Assembly: GCA_016705575.1 (NCBI GenBank)
Contig: JADIXX010000006.1
Coordinates: 124,001-188,000, forward strand
From: Candidatus Aalborgicola defluviihabitans
GTDB taxonomy: Bacteria; Pseudomonadota; Gammaproteobacteria; Burkholderiales; Burkholderiaceae_C
Direction of reading: 5' to 3'
Length of the DNA: 64,000 nucleotides
How positions within the stretch are numbered: position 1 is the first letter of the stretch; each line of letters starts with the position of its first letter. The notes beneath the pieces are model-generated. The model had not been told where the DNA came from. It saw only the letters and a list, made by a program, of their open reading frames with translations, and made no database searches. Below, one piece after another: positions 1 to 11,719 of the stretch. Made by a program: the position numbers and the translations under genes.

Positions 1-2
1 CG

Positions 3-1541
3 GTAGCGGCCGAGCGCCACACCTGCACGGTGCGCCACTGCCCGCGCTTTCGCGAATGCAGCTACTACGAGGCGCGCACCCGCCTGGGCGAAGCCAACGT
101 GATCGTGGCCAACCACGACCTGGTGCTGGCCAGCCTGGGCATGAAGACCCTGCCCGAGCTGGACAACTGCCTGGTGATCTTTGACGAGGGCCACCACCTG
201 CCCGCCGTGGCGCTGGATCAGTTTTCCAGCAGCATGGACCTGTCCAACCTGCGCTGGATGGACAAGTGCCCCAAGATTCTGCAAGAGGTGGCCAGCACCC
301 TGCAACTGCAAGTGGGTGAAGATGTGACCACCATCACCAGCCAGCTCAAAGGCGTGCTCACCCAGCTGGCCCGCATGGCCATGGAGATGATGTGGGAGCA
401 TACCGGCCGCAATGCCGATGGCGCAGGACAAGACGGCACCCTGCGCTTTGCCCATGGCGTTCTGCCCGAGGCGTTGGTGGAACCCCTCACACAGATTTTG
501 GCGCAAGCCACGGGCCTGTCCAAAGCGCTGGAGGCGCTGGGCCTGGAGGTCAAGGCGGTTGCCAAGGAAGACCCCTCGCAGGCTGTGCTGTGCGCCCAGC
601 TCTACGCCAAACTGGGTAGTCTGGCGCCCCGGTTGGGGAGCCTGGTATCCACCGCCGCACTGTTACTGGAACACGGCGAGCAACCGCTGGCCAAATGGCT
701 GCAGGCCCAAAGCGAGCACGGCTACCTGACCATGACGGCACACGCCTGCCCCATCGTGCCCGGCGACTTGCTGCGCCAGTTTTTGTGGAGCCAGGTGCGG
801 GCGGCGGTGGTGACATCGGCGTCACTCACCAGCTGCGGCAGTTTCGACTACTTTTTGCACGAGGCGGGGCTTTACAACAACCCCAATGTCACCGCGCTGG
901 AAGTGGCCAGCCCCTTTGACTACGCCAAGCAGGGCACGCTGACCGTGGTGCACACCCGCGCCGACCCCAAGCAGGCCGAGGCCTACACCCGGGAGATGGT
1001 GGCCGAGCTGATGCAAGACCTGGCCCAAGTGGAGCATGGCGCCTTGGTGCTGTTCACCTCACGCGCCCAGATGCGCACCGCCACCGAGACGCTACCGGCC
1101 AAGCTGATGGAGGTGGTGCTGGTGCAAGGCACGCAATCGCGCACACGCCTGCTGGCCTCGCACATGGCGCGGGTCGAGGCCGGCTTTCCTTCCGTCATCT
1201 TTGGCATGCAGTCGTTTGGCGAAGGGCTGGATTTGCCCGGCACGCTGTGCAACACGGTGTTCATCACCAAGCTGCCCTTTGCGCCGCCATCCGACCCAGT
1301 GGACGAAGCCCGTGCCGAATGGCTGCGCACAGTGGGGCGCGACCCATTCAACGAGCTGGTGATTCCGGCCACCGGTATCAAGCTGCTGCAATGGACCGGC
1401 CGCGCCATCCGCACCGAAGACGACCACGCCGCCGTGATTTGCTACGACAAACGTTTGCTACTGCAGAGCTATGGCAAACGCATGCTGGCGGGCCTGCCGG
1501 CGTACCGGTTGGAGCAACGCAAAAGTCGCAGCGATATTTAG
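3..1541 (+). CDS. dinG: ATP-dependent DNA helicase DinG, 3' part (5' end outside window)
   Basis: This is the C-terminal 512 residues of a superfamily 2, XPD-like 5'-3' helicase that unwinds R-loops, D-loops and forked DNA. The frame is open to the window edge, so the N-terminus with Walker A lies upstream. Three cysteines near the start of the fragment are spaced C-x4-C-x5-C, as in the [4Fe-4S] cluster region of E. coli DinG; the fourth would be upstream. Motif II is visible as FDEGHH around fragment residue 60, and motif VI as QWTGRAIR near the C-terminus, followed by CYDKRL. No frameshift is seen. The convergent PfkB-type kinase ends 31 bases downstream. Confidence 0.93.
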   Translation, partial: VAAERHTCTVRHCPRFRECSYYEARTRLGEANVIVANHDLVLASLGMKTLPELDNCLVIFDEGHHLPAVALDQFSSSMDLSNLRWMDKCPKILQEVASTLQLQVGEDVTTITSQLKGVLTQLARMAMEMMWEHTGRNADGAGQDGTLRFAHGVLPEALVEPLTQILAQATGLSKALEALGLEVKAVAKEDPSQAVLCAQLYAKLGSLAPRLGSLVSTAALLLEHGEQPLAKWLQAQSEHGYLTMTAHACPIVPGDLLRQFLWSQVRAAVVTSASLTSCGSFDYFLHEAGLYNNPNVTALEVASPFDYAKQGTLTVVHTRADPKQAEAYTREMVAELMQDLAQVEHGALVLFTSRAQMRTATETLPAKLMEVVLVQGTQSRTRLLASHMARVEAGFPSVIFGMQSFGEGLDLPGTLCNTVFITKLPFAPPSDPVDEARAEWLRTVGRDPFNELVIPATGIKLLQWTGRAIRTEDDHAAVICYDKRLLLQSYGKRMLAGLPAYRLEQRKSRSDI

Positions 1542-1572
1542 TCCGGAGTTGGCTCCTGACCTGCCGTGTTTC

Positions 1573-2580
1573 TTAACGCGTGTGCTGCAGGAAGCCGGCC
1601 TTGATGTCGGCTACAACCTGCTTGTCCAAGCGATTGCCATACTGACTCACCACGCGGCCCGCCGCATGGTTAGCCAGCCAGGCGGCCTGCGCATGGCTGT
1701 GTCCGTGGGTCACTGCATACAAAAAGGCACCGGCAAACATGTCGCCCGCACCATTGGTGTCCAGCGCTTTCACGGGGGCGGATGGCACTTCGGTGCGTTG
1801 GCCGTTTTCCAGCACCAGGCAGCCCTTGGCGCTGCGGGTCAGGCACACGGTGCGCGCCAACTGGCCCATCTGGCGGCAAATGGCGTCCAGATCTTGCGTA
1901 CCACACCAGACCTGTGACTCTTCTTCATTGCAAAAGAGAAAATCCAGACCGTTACCCACCATGGCATCCAGGCCAGCACGGCAGAAGTTGATCATGCTCA
2001 TGTCGCTCAGGGTGGTGGCCAACGCCACGCCCGCGTCCTTGGCCATGGCACGCCCTTGCAGCGCGGCATCGAGCCCGGTGGGTGAAGCGGCCAGGTAGCC
2101 TTCCATGTAATAGATTTTGGAGCGCGCTATATCGTGCGGATGCAGTGCGGTGTGGTCAAGGTCGGCGGTGGCACCCAGAAAGGTACTCATGCTGCGCTCA
2201 GCATCGGGGGTAACCATCACCATGCAGCTACCGGTTTGTCCCTGGGGCGGCTGGGTGTGGGTCAGGTTGGTGGCCACACCGTTGGCCATCAGGTCTTCAC
2301 GGTAGAAGGCACCCAACTCGTCATCGGCCACACGGCAGGAATAAAAAGCACTTCCACCCAACTGGGCCAGCGCCACCACGGTGTTGCCGGCCGAACCACC
2401 GCCGGTGCGCCGCGCGTGCAGTCCCTGAACATGGGCCAGCAGGTCCGTTCGGCGGGGCGCGTCGATCAGCGTCATGTGGCGCTTTTCCACGCCCATGGCC
2501 TGCAACTGCGCGTCGCTCACCTCGTATTCAGAATCTACCAGGGCATTGCCGATGGCGTACAGGTCGTAATGGTGTGTCAT
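1573..2580 (-). CDS. PfkB-family carbohydrate kinase, adenosine-kinase-like
   Basis: This 335-residue cytosolic kinase belongs to the ribokinase/PfkB superfamily and probably phosphorylates a nucleoside or sugar with ATP. Both signatures are present: a glycine-rich N-terminal motif (RTGGGSAGNT, about residues 58-67) and the C-terminal DTNGAGD motif, with the catalytic Asp at about residue 280. Betaproteobacterial relatives are usually annotated adenosine kinase, but that substrate is inference from family resemblance. The ATG start gives a normal length. It ends 8 bases from the ferredoxin reductase stop on the same strand, so the two may share a transcript. Confidence 0.87.
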   Translation of the reverse strand: MTHHYDLYAIGNALVDSEYEVSDAQLQAMGVEKRHMTLIDAPRRTDLLAHVQGLHARRTGGGSAGNTVVALAQLGGSAFYSCRVADDELGAFYREDLMANGVATNLTHTQPPQGQTGSCMVMVTPDAERSMSTFLGATADLDHTALHPHDIARSKIYYMEGYLAASPTGLDAALQGRAMAKDAGVALATTLSDMSMINFCRAGLDAMVGNGLDFLFCNEEESQVWCGTQDLDAICRQMGQLARTVCLTRSAKGCLVLENGQRTEVPSAPVKALDTNGAGDMFAGAFLYAVTHGHSHAQAAWLANHAAGRVVSQYGNRLDKQVVADIKAGFLQHTR

Positions 2581-2588
2581 GCAGCTGG

Positions 2589-3365
2589 TTATTGTTCAAC
2601 AAAAGCGCGCTCGACCACATAGTCGCCAGGCGTTGTGGTGCTGCCCTCGACAAAGCCGCGTGCATCCAGCAGTTCGCGCATGTCCTTATTCAGCGCCGGG
2701 CTGCCGCAAATCATGATGCGGTCACGGGCCGCATCCAGCTTGGGCAAGCCCAGATCCGCCTCCAGCTTGCCGCTGGCCAACAGGTCGGTAGCGCGACCCC
2801 GGTTCTTGAAAGGTTCGCGCGAAACACAGGGGTAATACAGCAACTGCTCTTTGACGAATTCGCCAAGGTATTCATGGTTGGGCAGGTCTTCCGTGATGTA
2901 TTCGGCGTAGGCCAGTTCATTGACCTCGCGCACGCCGTGGAACAGCACCACTTTTTCGAACCTCTCGTAAGTGGCCGGATCGCGAATGAGGCACATGAAA
3001 GGAGCCAAGCCGGTGCCGGTGCCGATGAGGTACAAGGTCTTGCCAGGCAGCAGGTAGTCAATCAACAGCGTGCCGGTGGGCTTGCGGCCTACAACGATCT
3101 TGTCACCCACCTGGATGTGCTGCAGCTTCGAAGTCAAGGGTCCATCCTGCACCTTGATGCTCAAGAATTCCAGATGCTCTTCGTAGTTGGCGCTGACGAT
3201 GCTGTAGGCCCGCAACAGTGGTTTGCCGTTTTCCTGGCGCAGGCCAATCATCGTGAAATGTCCGTTGGAAAACCGCAATGACTGGTCCCGCGTGGTGGTG
3301 AAACTGAACAGACGGTCTGTCCAGTGGTGAACGCTCAATACGGTTTCGTCCTGAAATGCACTCAT
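2589..3365 (-). CDS. fpr: Ferredoxin--NADP+ reductase
   Basis: This 258-residue flavoprotein exchanges electrons between NADPH and ferredoxin or flavodoxin. The FAD-binding motif RAYSIVS is in the N-terminal beta barrel. The NADP-binding glycine motif GTGTGLAPF lies mid-protein and CGSPALN further on. The protein ends in AFVEQ, typical of bacterial subclass I FNRs. An in-frame extension to 3440 exists, but the ATG at 3365 matches the family N-terminus and is preferred. It lies between maeB and the PfkB kinase on the same strand; no dedicated ferredoxin gene is adjacent. Confidence 0.9.
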   Translation of the reverse strand: MSAFQDETVLSVHHWTDRLFSFTTTRDQSLRFSNGHFTMIGLRQENGKPLLRAYSIVSANYEEHLEFLSIKVQDGPLTSKLQHIQVGDKIVVGRKPTGTLLIDYLLPGKTLYLIGTGTGLAPFMCLIRDPATYERFEKVVLFHGVREVNELAYAEYITEDLPNHEYLGEFVKEQLLYYPCVSREPFKNRGRATDLLASGKLEADLGLPKLDAARDRIMICGSPALNKDMRELLDARGFVEGSTTTPGDYVVERAFVEQ

Positions 3366-3436
3366 GGGGGGCCCTTGCAAAGATTTAAAAAAGACTAGGG
3401 GGAAACCCCTTAAGTGTAAATCGTTCGCAAGGGCCC

Positions 3437-5743
3437 TCATTCACCGCGTGAATGTGCTCCATTGGCCACGGCCAAGGCCGTCATATTCACCACCCGGCGC
3501 ACCGTTGCCGAGGGCGTCATGATGTGGGCAGCGGCCGCAGCACCCAGCAAAATGGGCCCCACCGTGACGCCATGGGCGGATGTCATCTTGAGCACATTGA
3601 ACAGGATGTTGGCGCTGTCCAGGTTGGGGCAGATCAGCAGGTTGGCCTCGCCGTGCAGCGTGGTGTCGGACAAGGCCGAGCGGCGCACCGTCTCAGACAA
3701 GGCCGCATCGCCCTGCATTTCGCCATCACACTCGATATCGGGTGCCATTTGGGCGAACAGCTCGCGCGCCAGGCGCATCTTGCGCGCCGAGGGGCGATCG
3801 GACGAGCCAAAGTTGGAATGCGACAGAAACGCCACCTTGGGTGGCATACCAAAACGACTGACCTGGTGCGCAGCCATCAGGGCGATGCTGGCCAGTTGCT
3901 CGGCGTTGGGGTCTTCGTTGACATAGGTGTCAGCGATGAACAGGGCATACCGGTCCAGCATCAGGGCATTCATGGCGGCCAGGCCGGGCGCACTGGCTTT
4001 GAGACCGATGATGTCACGCACATGTTGCAGATGGGTGTCGAACCGTCCAACCATGCCGCACAGCATGGCATCGGCATGGCCCAGCTTCACCGACAGCGCG
4101 GCAATCGTGGTGTTGGAGCGACGCACGGCGGCCTTGGCCGCTTCGGGCGTCACGCCATGGCGACCCATGATCGTGTGGTACAGCTCCCAGTACTGGCGAA
4201 AGCGCGGATCGTCCTCCGGGTTCACGCAGTCCACATCGCGCCCCAACTGGATACGCAGCCCAGCCTTGGCCAAGCGAGCCTGAATCACTGCTGGGCGACC
4301 AATCAGGATGGGATAGGCCAGGCCTTCGTCCACCGCCACTTGCGCAGCACGCAGCACGCGTTCGTCTTCACCCTCGGCATAAGCGATGCGCTTGGCAGTT
4401 GCAGGCACGGCCTTGGCAGCGCCAAACATCGGGCGCATGAACATGCCGGTCTGGTAAACAAAGCGCGAGAGGTGCTGGCGGTAGGCGTCCATGTCTTTGA
4501 TGGGACGGGCCGCCACCCCGACTCCGCCGCTGCCTGGGCCACGGCCGGGGCAATGCGCAAAATCAGGCGCGAGTCGAACGGCGTGGGAATCAAATAATCG
4601 GAACCAAACACCAGCTCCTTGCCGGCGTAGGCGTTGGCCACTTCCTCGCTGATGTCGGCCTTGGCCAGATCGGCAATCTGGCGCACGCAGGCCAGCTTCA
4701 TCGCCTCGGTGATCTTGGTAGCGCCACAGTCCAGTGCGCCGCGGAAGATGTAGGGAAAACACAGGACGTTGTTGACCTGGTTGGGGTAGTCTGATCGACC
4801 CGTAGCGATGATGCAGTCCGGGCGCACGGCCTTGGCCAATTCGGGACGAATCTCAGGCTCGGGGTTGGCCAGCGCCAGAATGATGGGCTTATCGGCCATC
4901 GTCTTGACCATGTCCTGCGTCAGCACACCAGCGGTGGAACAGCCCAGGAACACATCGGCGTCGCGCACGATGTCGGCCAAGCTACGGGCATTGGTCTTTT
5001 GTGCAAAGCGGGCCTTGGATTCGTCATAGCCACCGGGGCGGCCTTCATAAATCACGCCCTTGGAGTCGCAGGCATAGACGTTTTCTACGCGCACACCCAG
5101 CCCCACCATCACACCCAGGCAGGCCAACGCTGCAGCACCGGCACCCGAGACCGCCACCTTCACATCCTCAATGCGCTTGCCCACCAGTTCCAGGCCATTG
5201 ATCAATGCCGCGCTGGAGATGATCGCCGTGCCGTGCTGATCATCATGGAAAACGGGAATGCCCATGCGTTCGCTGAGCTTTTTCTCGATGTAAAAACACT
5301 CGGGCGCCTTGATGTCTTCGAGGTTGATACCGCCCAGCGTGGGCTCCATAGCGGCGATGATTTCCACCAGCTTGTCAGGGTCGTTCTCGGCCAGTTCGAT
5401 GTCGAACACATCCACACCGGCAAATTTTTTGAACAGACAGGCCTTGCCCTCCATCACCGGTTTGCTCGCCAGGGGGCCAATGTTGCCCAGGCCCAGCACG
5501 GCTGTGCCGTTGGTGATGACCCCCACCAGGTTGGCGCGCGACGTGAAATCCGCTGCCAAACTGGGGTTGGCCTGAATGTCCAGGCAGGGGTAAGCCACGC
5601 CGGGCGAATACGCCAGCGACAGGTCACGCTGGTTGGACAACGCCTTGGTCGGGGTGACCGAAAATCTTGCCGCGTGTGGGCATACGGTGGTATTCGCGGG
5701 CTGCTTCGCGCAGAGCCAGTTCGGCAGGGGACAGTTCGTTCAT
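3437..5743 (-). CDS. maeB: NADP-dependent malic enzyme, MaeB type (two frameshifts in this sequence)
   Basis: It decarboxylates malate to pyruvate with NADP+. The N-terminal half carries the malic domain (LAYSPGVA, then HDDQHGTA) and an NAD(P)-binding domain; the C-terminal half is a phosphotransacetylase-like domain that is regulatory in MaeB enzymes. The gene is split here into two overlapping frames. A four-A run at 5661-5664 appears one base too long: removing one A joins ATG 5743, behind a GGAGA ribosome site, to the main frame through GKISVTPTKAL. A four-C run at 4516-4519 appears one base short: adding one restores SGVAARP into the phosphotransacetylase domain. The changes cancel, giving 768 residues, normal for the family. 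Error is more likely than a true pseudogene. Confidence 0.9.
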
Positions 5744-5789
5744 GGTGGTGTTCTCCAGATCATTCGTTAATGCGCAATGCGCGCCCAAT

Positions 5790-6898
5790 TCAGTCGCCCA
5801 GGCAAATGCCCAGATCGCGTGCAGTTTGCAGCGTGTCGCTGTCCATGGGCACTGCCTTCATGCGACCGGCCACCTCTTCCAGAGGAATGTAATTCACATT
5901 TGAAAGGCCAGTGCAACCATGACGCCAGTCAGGCCTTCATCCAGCGCACGAACCGCCGCTGCACCAAAACGCAAGGCCGCCAGGCGGTCAAAGGCGGTGG
6001 GGCTACCACCGCGCAACAGGTGCCCCAACACCACGACGCGCGCATCTTTTCCGGTACGTTCCTGCAGGGCCTTGGCCACATGTTCGCCCATGCCACCAAG
6101 ACGCTCAGCATGGCCGATTTCGGCAGGAGCCAGCAGCTCGGTGTGGCCATTGCGGGGGGCGGCACCTTCGGCCACGACGACCACAGAATAGGGATGCCCC
6201 TGAGCCTCACGCGCCAGAATATGGCTGGCAACTATGTCCAGATCAGATGGAATTTCCGGCAGCAGGATGGCATGGGCATTGCCAGCAATGCCGCTGTGCA
6301 GGGCAATCCAGCCAGCGTAGCGACCCATCACCTCTACCACCATCAGGCGGTGGTGGCTCTCGGCCGTGCTGTGCAGGCGGTCCAGGCAATCGGTGGCAAA
6401 AGACACGGCCGTATCAAAGCCAAAGGTGGTCATGGTCTTGTCCAGGTCGTTGTCAATGGTCTTGGGCACACCCACCACGCGCAAGCCTTTTTGTGCAGTG
6501 CGTCGGCAATGGTCAGGGAACCATCGCCCCCACTGACACCAGGGCGTCAATTTCTTTCTTGCCAAAGTACTCAGAATTTCATCGGAGCGATCCAGATCGC
6601 GCACGCTGCCGTCGGGCATACGGGTTGGAAAATGGAAGGGATTGCCCTTGTTGGTGGTGCCCAGCATGGTGCCACCCAAGTGCCCAATGCCGTGCACCCT
6701 CTCCCGAGTGAGGCGCAACACACCGCCGTCAACATAGCGCTCTGGGAACAGGATGCCGTTAAAGCCATCACGGATGCCATAGCACTCCCAGCCCCGGTTG
6801 ACGGCAGCAATCACCACCGCCCGGATCACCGCGTTAAGACCTGGCGCATCACCGCCACCGGTACAAATGGCGATACGTCGAATGGGGGTGCTTGGCAT
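5790..6898 (-). CDS. pfkA: 6-phosphofructokinase (four homopolymer frameshifts)
   Basis: It phosphorylates fructose-6-phosphate in glycolysis. The N-terminus (ICTGGGDAPGLNAVIRA) and the PKTIDNDLD and MGRYAGW motifs are clear. Between them the reading frame is scrambled. Restoring one base at each of three homopolymers (6564-6566, 6527-6531, 6488-6492) gives STFGKKEIDALVSVGGDGSLT and returns to frame. A fourth missing base near 5906-5909 hides the true C-terminus; corrected, it runs on as NYIPLEEVAGRMK and stops at 5790, giving 370 residues. GGDGS together with PKTIDND is the residue pair of the mixed group of phosphofructokinases, so phosphoryl-donor specificity is uncertain. ATG 6898 is chosen over longer in-frame starts that overlap the divergent thioredoxin gene. 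Confidence 0.9.
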
Positions 6899-7003
6899 GG
6901 TGGCTCTTTCATCAATACTCTTGGATGCAAGCATTATGGCCACTTGGTCTGGCCTGTAATTCCCAATCGTTGCACCCATCGTGGCATCTGCGATCATTGG
7001 GCC

Positions 7004-7369
7004 ATGGTCCACGAATTTTCCGCTACCGACAACACCCTGCTGGTGGCTTGCCTGTGCGCCGATTGGTGCGGTACCTGCCGCGAATATCAGCCACTATTTG
7101 AGCAATTGCAAATCCGGTTTCCCGGCACCCGCTTTCTATGGATCGACGTCGAAGAATCGTCCGAATTGATGGGCCCCATTGAGGTGGAGAACTTCCCCAC
7201 CGTGTTGATAGCGCGTGGCGCTCAATCCGTATTTTTTGGCACCGTCACACCGCACCTGCAGACACTGGAGCGGTTGCTACGCAACGCCATGGAGCCGGGC
7301 GCGGCCACATTGGCTTCAGAGTCACAACGCGACGGCTTGGTGCAGCGCCTGTGGCTGCATAATTTTTAG
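7004..7369 (+). CDS. Thioredoxin-family protein
   Basis: This 121-residue protein has a thioredoxin fold with active site WCGTC at about residues 23-27, instead of the classical WCGPC. The cis-proline motif NFPTVLI follows about 45 residues later. There is no signal peptide, so it is probably a cytosolic thiol-disulfide reductase or a redox partner of unknown target. ATG 7004 starts just before MVHEFS. A very long open frame extends upstream, but that part is only the antisense of pfkA. The gene is divergent from pfkA with about 105 bases between them, and convergent with alaS. Confidence 0.8.
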   Translation: MVHEFSATDNTLLVACLCADWCGTCREYQPLFEQLQIRFPGTRFLWIDVEESSELMGPIEVENFPTVLIARGAQSVFFGTVTPHLQTLERLLRNAMEPGAATLASESQRDGLVQRLWLHNF

Positions 7370-7379
7370 ATAAATAGAT

Positions 7380-7425
7380 CTCTAGCCCTCGTTGAATATA
7401 CGTAGGCAGCTATGAATTTTGTAGT
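7380..7425 (-). repeat. Dispersed intergenic repeat R1, copy 1
   Basis: This is a reverse-orientation copy of a roughly 45-base element whose core on the opposite strand reads CGAGGGCTAGAG, preceded by TAGCTGCNTACGTATATTC. It sits between the convergent thioredoxin and alaS stops. Related copies are near 18336, 25618, 30306, 34640, 38390, 54846 and 57062. Confidence 0.75.
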
Positions 7426-7447
7426 GAATCATGGGTGACCCATTCAC

Positions 7448-10077
<2,630 letters not shown>

Positions 10078-10136
10078 GGCAGTGCTACTCAGTACAGATT
10101 CAATACAGCCGACTATTATCGCTGGCCCTGCGAAGC

Positions 10137-11549
10137 CTAACCGGCGGCTCGGTTGGCGTCGCGCTGGGCTTGCAGGAAGGCAAAAACGGCTGGATCTTCA
10201 CAAAAAGCCACGTTAAAGCGCGTCCACGGGCTGGGCGCCAGCGACGAATCCAGAGTGAACAGCGCGCCAGGGCCCAGCAAAATGTCGTGCTCGCCGCCCT
10301 TGTAGGCCAGTTCAGTGGCATTGGGTATGTCTGGATGACGCGCCCACAAGAACACCCCGGCCTTGGGTTCGCAGAACAACTCGAAACCGATCTTGAGCAG
10401 CCCGGCCGCCGTGAGCTCATGGGCACGCGCCAAGCGCTCGCGCAGGCCCTTGATGTGCTTGCGCCAACGCCCGTCGATCAGCGCACCGTAGGCCAGACGC
10501 TCGTTGAACTCGGAGGATGTGAGGCCGGAGATCATCTTCAACTGCGCCAGATCTTCTAGCAGGTCCGGGTTGGCGGCCAGGTAGCCGACCCGAATATTGG
10601 GCGAAATGGTCTTGGAAAAACTGCTGATGTACACCACGCGGTTGAGCTGGTCTAGGCTGGCCAGTGAAGGGCGTGGCTCCGGGTCCAGGTCGGCATAAAT
10701 ATCGTTTTCCACCACTACAAAATCGTACTTGTCGGCCAAGTGCACCACCCGGTGCAAGTGGGCCAGCTGCGCCACCGACCCCGTGGGGCTTTGCAGACGC
10801 GGCTGGGTGAAAAACACCTTGGGCTGGTGCTCGATGATCAGGCGTTCCAGGGTCGCCAGGTCGTAGCCGCTGGGCGTTCGCGGCACACCCAACAGGCGCG
10901 CACCCAGAAAACGCAGTGAATACTGCAGGTTGGGGTAGCCGGGATCGTCCACCAGCACCGCGTCACCGGGGCGCACCAGCCGACGTGCCGCCAGGTCCAT
11001 GGCCTGGCTGGAGCCGTGGGTGAGCAGTACATGCTCGGAGGTGAGGGCAATCTCCTGTTCGGCCAGCATGTCGCGCACCAGCTGGCGCAGGGGCAAGTAG
11101 CCCTTGGGCTCGCCGTAGCCGCCCAGGTCCACGTTGTCGTTGGCCAGAGAACGCAGGCTGCGGCGCACGCCCTCGCCAAACAGCCATTCGCCTGGAATCC
11201 AGCCACAGCCAGGTTTGAGACGTAAGGCACGGTTCTCGAAAATGCGGCGCAGGTACCACATGGAATCGAAGTTGAAATTCGGCCCAGCACCGGTTGATAC
11301 CAAAGCCGATACGCGCCGTTGCCGCACGAAGAAGCCCTGGTGCGGGCGCGATGCGAAATACCCTTGCGCTACCAGGCGGTCATAGGCGTCCACCACCGTG
11401 TAGACACTGACGCCATGGGCATGGGCGAACTGGCGAATGGACGGTGCCTTGGAGCCCGCGCGCAACCCGCCTTCGTCCACCAGCTGGCGAAAACCATCGA
11501 CGATTTGCTGCACCAGGGGAATGGGGCCATCCGGATTCAAGGAGAACAT
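10137..11549 (-). CDS. MocR/GabR-type transcriptional regulator (GntR HTH fused to aminotransferase fold)
   Basis: This 470-residue protein has an N-terminal GntR winged helix (about residues 1-75: PLVQQIVDGFRQLV, APSIRQFAHAHGVS). It is joined to a fold type I aminotransferase domain with the PLP-binding lysine in SSFSKTISP at about residue 313. MocR proteins use PLP as a ligand sensor; GabR senses GABA through PLP and activates gabT. The gene is divergent from gabT with a 170-base intergenic region, so control of the gabT cassette is the obvious inference. PdxR or another MocR role cannot be excluded from sequence alone. Confidence 0.88.
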   Translation of the reverse strand: MFSLNPDGPIPLVQQIVDGFRQLVDEGGLRAGSKAPSIRQFAHAHGVSVYTVVDAYDRLVAQGYFASRPHQGFFVRQRRVSALVSTGAGPNFNFDSMWYLRRIFENRALRLKPGCGWIPGEWLFGEGVRRSLRSLANDNVDLGGYGEPKGYLPLRQLVRDMLAEQEIALTSEHVLLTHGSSQAMDLAARRLVRPGDAVLVDDPGYPNLQYSLRFLGARLLGVPRTPSGYDLATLERLIIEHQPKVFFTQPRLQSPTGSVAQLAHLHRVVHLADKYDFVVVENDIYADLDPEPRPSLASLDQLNRVVYISSFSKTISPNIRVGYLAANPDLLEDLAQLKMISGLTSSEFNERLAYGALIDGRWRKHIKGLRERLARAHELTAAGLLKIGFELFCEPKAGVFLWARHPDIPNATELAYKGGEHDILLGPGALFTLDSSLAPSPWTRFNVAFCEDPAVFAFLQAQRDANRAAG

Positions 11550-11594
11550 GGTTGTTCCAACGAAACCGTACTAGGGTTTCTCTGTAGTGGGCGG

Positions 11595-11668
11595 CGCAAC
11601 TGCACAGTACACCCGCAAACCGCACTGTGTGTATATGGTAGCTGCGCCAAGCGGGCCCTACAGTTGCG
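11595..11668. promoter_or_regulatory. Candidate MocR operator region between the regulator and gabT
   Basis: The 170-base divergent region contains CGCAACTG at 11595-11602 and its inverse CAGTTGCG at 11661-11668. A related inverted copy, GTAGCTGCGCC, is at 11638-11648. The spacing is compatible with a dimeric regulator binding several sites. TATATG at about 11632-11637 could be a -10 element for gabT. Assignment is by position only. Confidence 0.3.
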
Positions 11669-11719
11669 AGCAAGTGGCCTGCGGGCCTTTTTATCGCAAC
11701 GACACAGAAGCCAACCACC

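Noticed and set aside
3437..5743. maeB as two separate genes (malic enzyme and phosphotransacetylase)
   Set aside because: The two frames overlap and join seamlessly after single-base corrections into the known fused architecture.
5777..6990. Long plus-strand open frame running into the thioredoxin-like gene
   Set aside because: Its first 400 codons are the antisense of pfkA with no recognisable domain; only the part from ATG 7004 is a real gene.
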